Source of the DNA: Falsiroseomonas sp044341625
GTDB taxonomy: Bacteria; Pseudomonadota; Alphaproteobacteria; Acetobacterales; Acetobacteraceae
DNA length: 17,139 nucleotides
Assembly (NCBI GenBank): GCA_044341625.1
Contig: JBIIRI010000076.1
Location: 1 to 17,139 of the forward strand
Direction: 5' to 3'
Made by a program: the position numbers and the translations under genes. The notes under the pieces were generated by a model. That model worked only from the letters and a program-made list of their open reading frames with translations. It did no database searches and had not been told where the DNA came from. Shown here piece after piece: positions 14,452 to 17,139 of this stretch. Every line of letters starts with the position of its first letter. Position 1 is the stretch's first letter.

Positions 14452-14511
14452 CCTGCCTGGGGTGGTTCCAAAGGTCGGGCCAAGCCCACACTCTCCAGGA
14501 TACCCCTCCCC

Positions 14512-15348
14512 ATGGACAGGACCGCGCTGCAGGCGCGCATCGAGGCCCTCTGGGGCCGCCGCGACACGCTCAACGCCCAGACCAGCGGCTCCGACCGCAC
14601 GGCCGTGGAAGACGCGCTGGCGCTGCTCGATTCCGGCGGCGCCCGCGTCGCCGAACCCGACGGCCAGGGCGGCTGGAAGGTCAATCAGTGGCTGAAGCAG
14701 GCGGTGCTGATAAGCTTCCGCCTGTCCGACAGCGCGCCGATGGCAACCGCCGCCGGTGCCTATGACAAGGTGCCGCTGAAGTTCGAAGGCTGGGACGACA
14801 CCCGCTTCAAGTCGGCCGGTTTCCGCGCCGTGCCCGGCGCCGTGGTGCGCCGTTCCGCCTATATCGCGCCGAATGTGATCCTCATGCCGAGCTTCGTGAA
14901 TCTCGGCGCCTATGTGGATAGCGGCACCATGGTGGACACCTGGGCGACCGTCGGGTCCTGCGCCCAGATCGGCAAGAACGTGCACCTTTCGGGCGGCGTC
15001 GGCATCGGCGGCGTGCTGGAACCGCTGCAGGCCAACCCGGTGGTGATCGAGGATGACTGCTTCATCGGCGCCCGGTCCGAGGTGGTGGAAGGCGTGATCG
15101 TGGAACGCGGCAGCGTGCTGTCCATGGGCGTCTTCATCGGCATGTCCACCAAGATCATCGACCGCGCGACGGGCGAGGTCTTCTATGGCCGCGTGCCGGC
15201 CTATTCGGTGGTGGTGCCCGGCGCGCTGCCCGGCAAGAAGCTGCCGGACGGCTCCCCGGGCCCGAGCCTCTATTGCGCGGTCATCGTCAAGCGCGTGGAT
15301 GAGAAGACGCGCGCCAAGACGAGCATCAACGAACTGCTCCGCGATTGA
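14512..15348 (+). CDS. dapD: 2,3,4,5-tetrahydropyridine-2,6-dicarboxylate N-succinyltransferase (DapD)
   Basis: Cytoplasmic enzyme that transfers succinyl from succinyl-CoA to tetrahydrodipicolinate, the committing step of the succinylase route to meso-diaminopimelate and lysine. The 278-residue product has the usual length (about 270-285). The N-terminal helical domain (MDRTALQARIEALWGRRD) leads to the left-handed beta-helix of imperfect hexapeptide repeats from about 108 to 235: AYIAPNVILMPSFVNLGAYV, SCAQIGKNVHLSGGVGIGG, VIEDDCFIGARSEVVEGVIV. Asp142 (GTMVD) and Glu190 (GARSEV) correspond to the acidic pair proposed as catalytic in the mycobacterial enzyme. The trimeric-enzyme C-terminus KRVDEKTRAKTSINELLRD is typical. 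The ATG at 14512 has AGGA 11 bases upstream (14497-14500). An upstream in-frame extension from 14341 lacks homology and would overlap the divergent gene's leader. dapE follows after 73 bases containing a strong hairpin. Confidence 0.97.
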   Translation: MDRTALQARIEALWGRRDTLNAQTSGSDRTAVEDALALLDSGGARVAEPDGQGGWKVNQWLKQAVLISFRLSDSAPMATAAGAYDKVPLKFEGWDDTRFKSAGFRAVPGAVVRRSAYIAPNVILMPSFVNLGAYVDSGTMVDTWATVGSCAQIGKNVHLSGGVGIGGVLEPLQANPVVIEDDCFIGARSEVVEGVIVERGSVLSMGVFIGMSTKIIDRATGEVFYGRVPAYSVVVPGALPGKKLPDGSPGPSLYCAVIVKRVDEKTRAKTSINELLRD

Positions 15349-15362
15349 CGTTGCGGGCCGCA

Positions 15363-15398
15363 GCCGCCCTCCCGCCCCTTTGCGGCGGGAGAGGCGGC
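15363..15398 (+). promoter_or_regulatory. Strong hairpin between dapD and dapE
   Basis: The left arm GCCGCCCTCCCGCC (15363-15376) pairs fully with GGCGGGAG (15384-15391) plus GGCGGC (15393-15398). This gives 14 base pairs with one bulged A (15392) and a seven-base loop. It ends 9 bases before an in-frame ATG at 15407 and 23 bases before the preferred dapE ATG (15422). No T-run follows, so it is not a classic terminator. It could slow ribosomes, mask the purine-rich GGGAGAGG, stabilise the dapD message, or be a dispersed GC repeat. It shares CCCTCCCGC with the hairpin at 4396-4420. Confidence 0.6.
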
Positions 15399-15421
15399 CA
15401 GGGAGCATGGGGCCCCGAGCC

Positions 15422-16561
15422 ATGAGCACCGATCCCGTCCCGCTGGCGCAGGCGCTGATCCGCTGCCGGTCCGTGACACCCGCCGATGACGGCGCGTTGG
15501 ACATCGTGCAGCGGGCGCTGGAAGCGCTGGGCTTCGCCTGCACGCGGATGGTGTTCGGCCCCGAGGACTACCGGGTGGACAATCTGTTCGCCCGGCGCGG
15601 CACCGGGGCGCCGCATGTCTGCTACGCGGGGCACACCGATGTGGTGCCGCCCGGCGATCCCGCCGCCTGGGCGGACGATCCCTTCGCCGGGGTGGTGAAG
15701 GATGGCGTGCTGTTCGGCCGCGGCGCCTGCGACATGAAGGGCGGCATCGCCGCCTTCATCGCGGGGCTGACCGATTTCCTCGCCGCGCGCCCCGACCATG
15801 CGGGCTCCATCTCGCTGCTCATCACCGGGGATGAAGAAGCGCGCAGCATCGACGGCACGGCGAAGGTGCTGGAATGGATGCAGGCCAACGGCCAGATCCC
15901 CGACATGGCCCTGGTGGGGGAGCCGACCTCGCGCGCCGTGTTGGGCGACGTGGTGAAGATCGGCCGACGCGGCAGCCTGACCGCCCGCATCACGGTGGAG
16001 GGCAAGCAGGGCCACAGCGCCTATCCGAACGCCGCCGACAACCCGATCCACCGGCTGGTGGCCGCGCTCGGCCCGCTGCTGGCCGCGCCGCTCGACAACG
16101 GGTCGGCGCATTTCCCGCCGTCCACGCTGCAGGTGACGGGCTTCGATGTCGGCAATGCCGCGTCCAACGTCATCCCCGCCGCGGCGCGCGCGATGCTGAA
16201 CATCCGCTTCAACGACCACCACACCAGCGCCGCGCTGACGGAACGCCTGCATGCCGCGCTCCGCGCCGCTGGCGCGCGCTACACGCTGCAGGCCGAGTGT
16301 TCCGGCGAGAGCTTCCTGACCCAGCCCGGCCCCTTCGTGGATGCGCTGTCGCGCGCGATCACGCGCGCCACCGGTGTCGCGCCCGCGCTGGATACGGGTG
16401 GCGGGACATCGGATGCCCGCTTCATCGCGCGCTATTGCCCGGTGGCGGAATTCGGCGCCGTCGGCGCCACGCTGCACCAGGTGGATGAACGCGCGCCGGT
16501 GGAGGAATTGCACCGCCTGGCTGCGACCTATCGCGCCATCCTCGAGGAGATCCTGACCTGA
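15422..16561 (+). CDS. dapE: Succinyl-diaminopimelate desuccinylase (DapE)
   Basis: Zinc-dependent M20 metallohydrolase that removes succinate from N-succinyl-L,L-diaminopimelate; it acts two steps after DapD in the same pathway. The 379 residues fit the family (about 375-380). Binuclear zinc site residues are all visible: His71 (CYAGHTDVVPPGD), bridging Asp104 (FGRGACDMKGG), the catalytic base Glu138 and ligand Glu139 (ITGDEEA), Glu167 (LVGEPTS) and His352 (GATLHQVDE). Lid/dimerisation domain features are GKQGHSAYPNAADNPIH (194-210) and TGGGTSDARF (325-334). The start at 15422 gives the usual short N-terminus (MSTDPVPLAQALIRCRSVTP). An in-frame ATG at 15407 would add five residues. AGGGAG (15400-15405) is poorly spaced for either start, so the start is not certain. 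The dapD-dapE pairing supports cotranscription. Confidence 0.96.
   Translation: MSTDPVPLAQALIRCRSVTPADDGALDIVQRALEALGFACTRMVFGPEDYRVDNLFARRGTGAPHVCYAGHTDVVPPGDPAAWADDPFAGVVKDGVLFGRGACDMKGGIAAFIAGLTDFLAARPDHAGSISLLITGDEEARSIDGTAKVLEWMQANGQIPDMALVGEPTSRAVLGDVVKIGRRGSLTARITVEGKQGHSAYPNAADNPIHRLVAALGPLLAAPLDNGSAHFPPSTLQVTGFDVGNAASNVIPAAARAMLNIRFNDHHTSAALTERLHAALRAAGARYTLQAECSGESFLTQPGPFVDALSRAITRATGVAPALDTGGGTSDARFIARYCPVAEFGAVGATLHQVDERAPVEELHRLAATYRAILEEILT
16544..16549 (+). promoter_or_regulatory. Ribosome binding site supporting a CTG start
   Basis: GAGGAG lies eight bases before the CTG at 16558-16560, inside the last codons of dapE. It is one of the best-spaced Shine-Dalgarno matches in the window, and no ATG, GTG or TTG in the reading frame lies near it. 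It therefore decides the start of the following gene. Confidence 0.55.
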
Positions 16562-17139
16562 GCGGCGCCGCGCCTCCACCCCCGATACGGACCATCATCA
16601 CCGCGGGGCTCGCCGGCGCGCTGCTGCTGGCGCGCGGCCGGCCAGAGGGGCTGGCGCTGGTCGAATCCTCGCCCGCCGGCGCCTGGCGGTCCTTCGCGGC
16701 GGCGCTGATCTGCCTGCCAGCCCTGCTCGGCATCCGCTTCTTCTCCTGGGTCACCTTCGGCACGCCGGCCGGCGGGATGCCCCGCGCGCTGATCGCGGAA
16801 TTGACGGCCTATGCCATCGCCTGGGTCGGCTTCGCGCTGGTCTCCCTGCCGCTGGCCCAGGCCTGGGGGCGGGAGGCGTCCTGGCCGCGCTTCATCGCGG
16901 CCTGGAACTGGACCAACATGGTCCAATACGCGCTGATGCTGGTGCTGACAGTGCCGGCGGCGCTCGGCCTGCCGCCCGTGGTGACCCAGGCGCTGACGTT
17001 GTGCGGCATCGGCTACGTCTTCTGGCTGGAATGGTTCGTCGCGCGCCATGCGCTGGGCGTGGCTGGCGGCAAGGCGGCCGCGCTGGTCGGGCTGGATCTC
17101 GCGCTCGGCCTGTTCCTGGCGGGGCTGATCCGCACGCTT
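16558..17139 (+). CDS. Uncharacterised multi-pass membrane protein (3' end outside window)
   Basis: An open frame of 194 codons runs to the edge of the window without a stop, so the protein is incomplete. From CTG at 16558 it reads SGAAPPPPIRTIITAGLAG, then ALLLARGRPEGLALVESSP. Hydrophobic segments follow at about 44-66, 76-100, 120-137, 144-162 and 172-191, indicating at least five membrane helices. I recognise no named family and assign no function. The frame is open back to a TGA at 16486, but the only standard starts before the first membrane segments are absent; the first ATG (codon 74) is far inside. CTG overlaps the dapE stop as CTGA and has GAGGAG eight bases upstream, so translational coupling to dapE with a rare start codon is the best reading. 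A sequencing error changing ATG to CTG is an alternative. Codon use is like its neighbours. Confidence 0.65.
   Translation, partial: MSGAAPPPPIRTIITAGLAGALLLARGRPEGLALVESSPAGAWRSFAAALICLPALLGIRFFSWVTFGTPAGGMPRALIAELTAYAIAWVGFALVSLPLAQAWGREASWPRFIAAWNWTNMVQYALMLVLTVPAALGLPPVVTQALTLCGIGYVFWLEWFVARHALGVAGGKAAALVGLDLALGLFLAGLIRTL

Noticed and set aside
14339..14491. N-terminal extension of the HtrA-like protein to an upstream ATG
   Set aside because: The added 51 residues are Pro/Arg/Trp-rich without family features, the region must hold divergent regulatory sequence, and the ATG at 14338 has a well-spaced AGGAG.
14341..14511. N-terminal extension of DapD to an ATG at 14341
   Set aside because: DapD homology starts at MDRTALQ, the extension is low complexity, and it would remove the intergenic space carrying the TTGACA hexamer.
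1..17139. CRISPR array, tRNA/rRNA genes, insertion sequences, phage or defence genes
   Set aside because: No regularly spaced repeats, no transposase or integrase motifs and no RNA-gene signatures were seen; all long stretches are explained by chromosomal metabolic or housekeeping genes.

Overview
The window reads as a chromosomal segment of a high-GC alphaproteobacterium. The gene set and protein style suit Rhodospirillales/Acetobacteraceae (Roseomonas-like), but this is an inference from composition and family resemblance, not a marker-based placement. Coding density is high, gaps are short, and I see no tRNA, rRNA, CRISPR array, insertion sequence or prophage gene.

Layout. (1) 54-3276: gatC-gatA-gatB, a tightly overlapping operon for the tRNA-dependent amidotransferase that makes Gln-tRNA(Gln) and/or Asn-tRNA(Asn). 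It is followed on the same strand by an AI-2E/PerM-family membrane protein (3317-4390). (2) 4396-4420: a perfect GC hairpin separates these from two minus-strand genes: an orphan family-5 periplasmic solute-binding protein (4433-6025) and, upstream of it, a nitronate monooxygenase-like flavoprotein (6090-7031). (3) 7194-11212: a plus-strand acyl-CoA module, namely an AMP-forming acyl-CoA ligase and two dissimilar acyl-CoA dehydrogenase subunits, nearly without gaps. Gene order and the split of active-site motifs resemble the pimA-pimC-pimD part of the Rhodopseudomonas pimeloyl-CoA operon and other heteromeric dehydrogenases. (4) 11377-11823: a small Nudix hydrolase. (5) 11857-14338, minus strand: an HtrA-like trypsin-fold/PDZ protein that has lost its catalytic triad, followed after 16 bases by a dihydropyrimidinase/D-hydantoinase-type amidohydrolase. 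(6) 14512-16561: dapD and dapE of the succinylase branch of lysine/meso-diaminopimelate synthesis, with a strong hairpin between them. (7) 16558-17139 (runs off the window): an uncharacterised multi-pass membrane protein whose only well-placed start is a CTG overlapping the dapE stop.

How they fit together. The amidotransferase and DAP genes are housekeeping. The acyl-CoA module should activate a carboxylic acid and carry out the first oxidation of a beta-oxidation-like route; the remaining steps must be encoded elsewhere. The hydantoinase, solute-binding protein and nitronate monooxygenase are accessory catabolic or uptake functions of unknown substrate. I see no convincing novel multi-gene system. 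The features most worth a second look are the HtrA-fold pseudoprotease coupled to a hydantoinase, the complementary dehydrogenase pair, the apparent CTG start after dapE, and the dapD-dapE hairpin.
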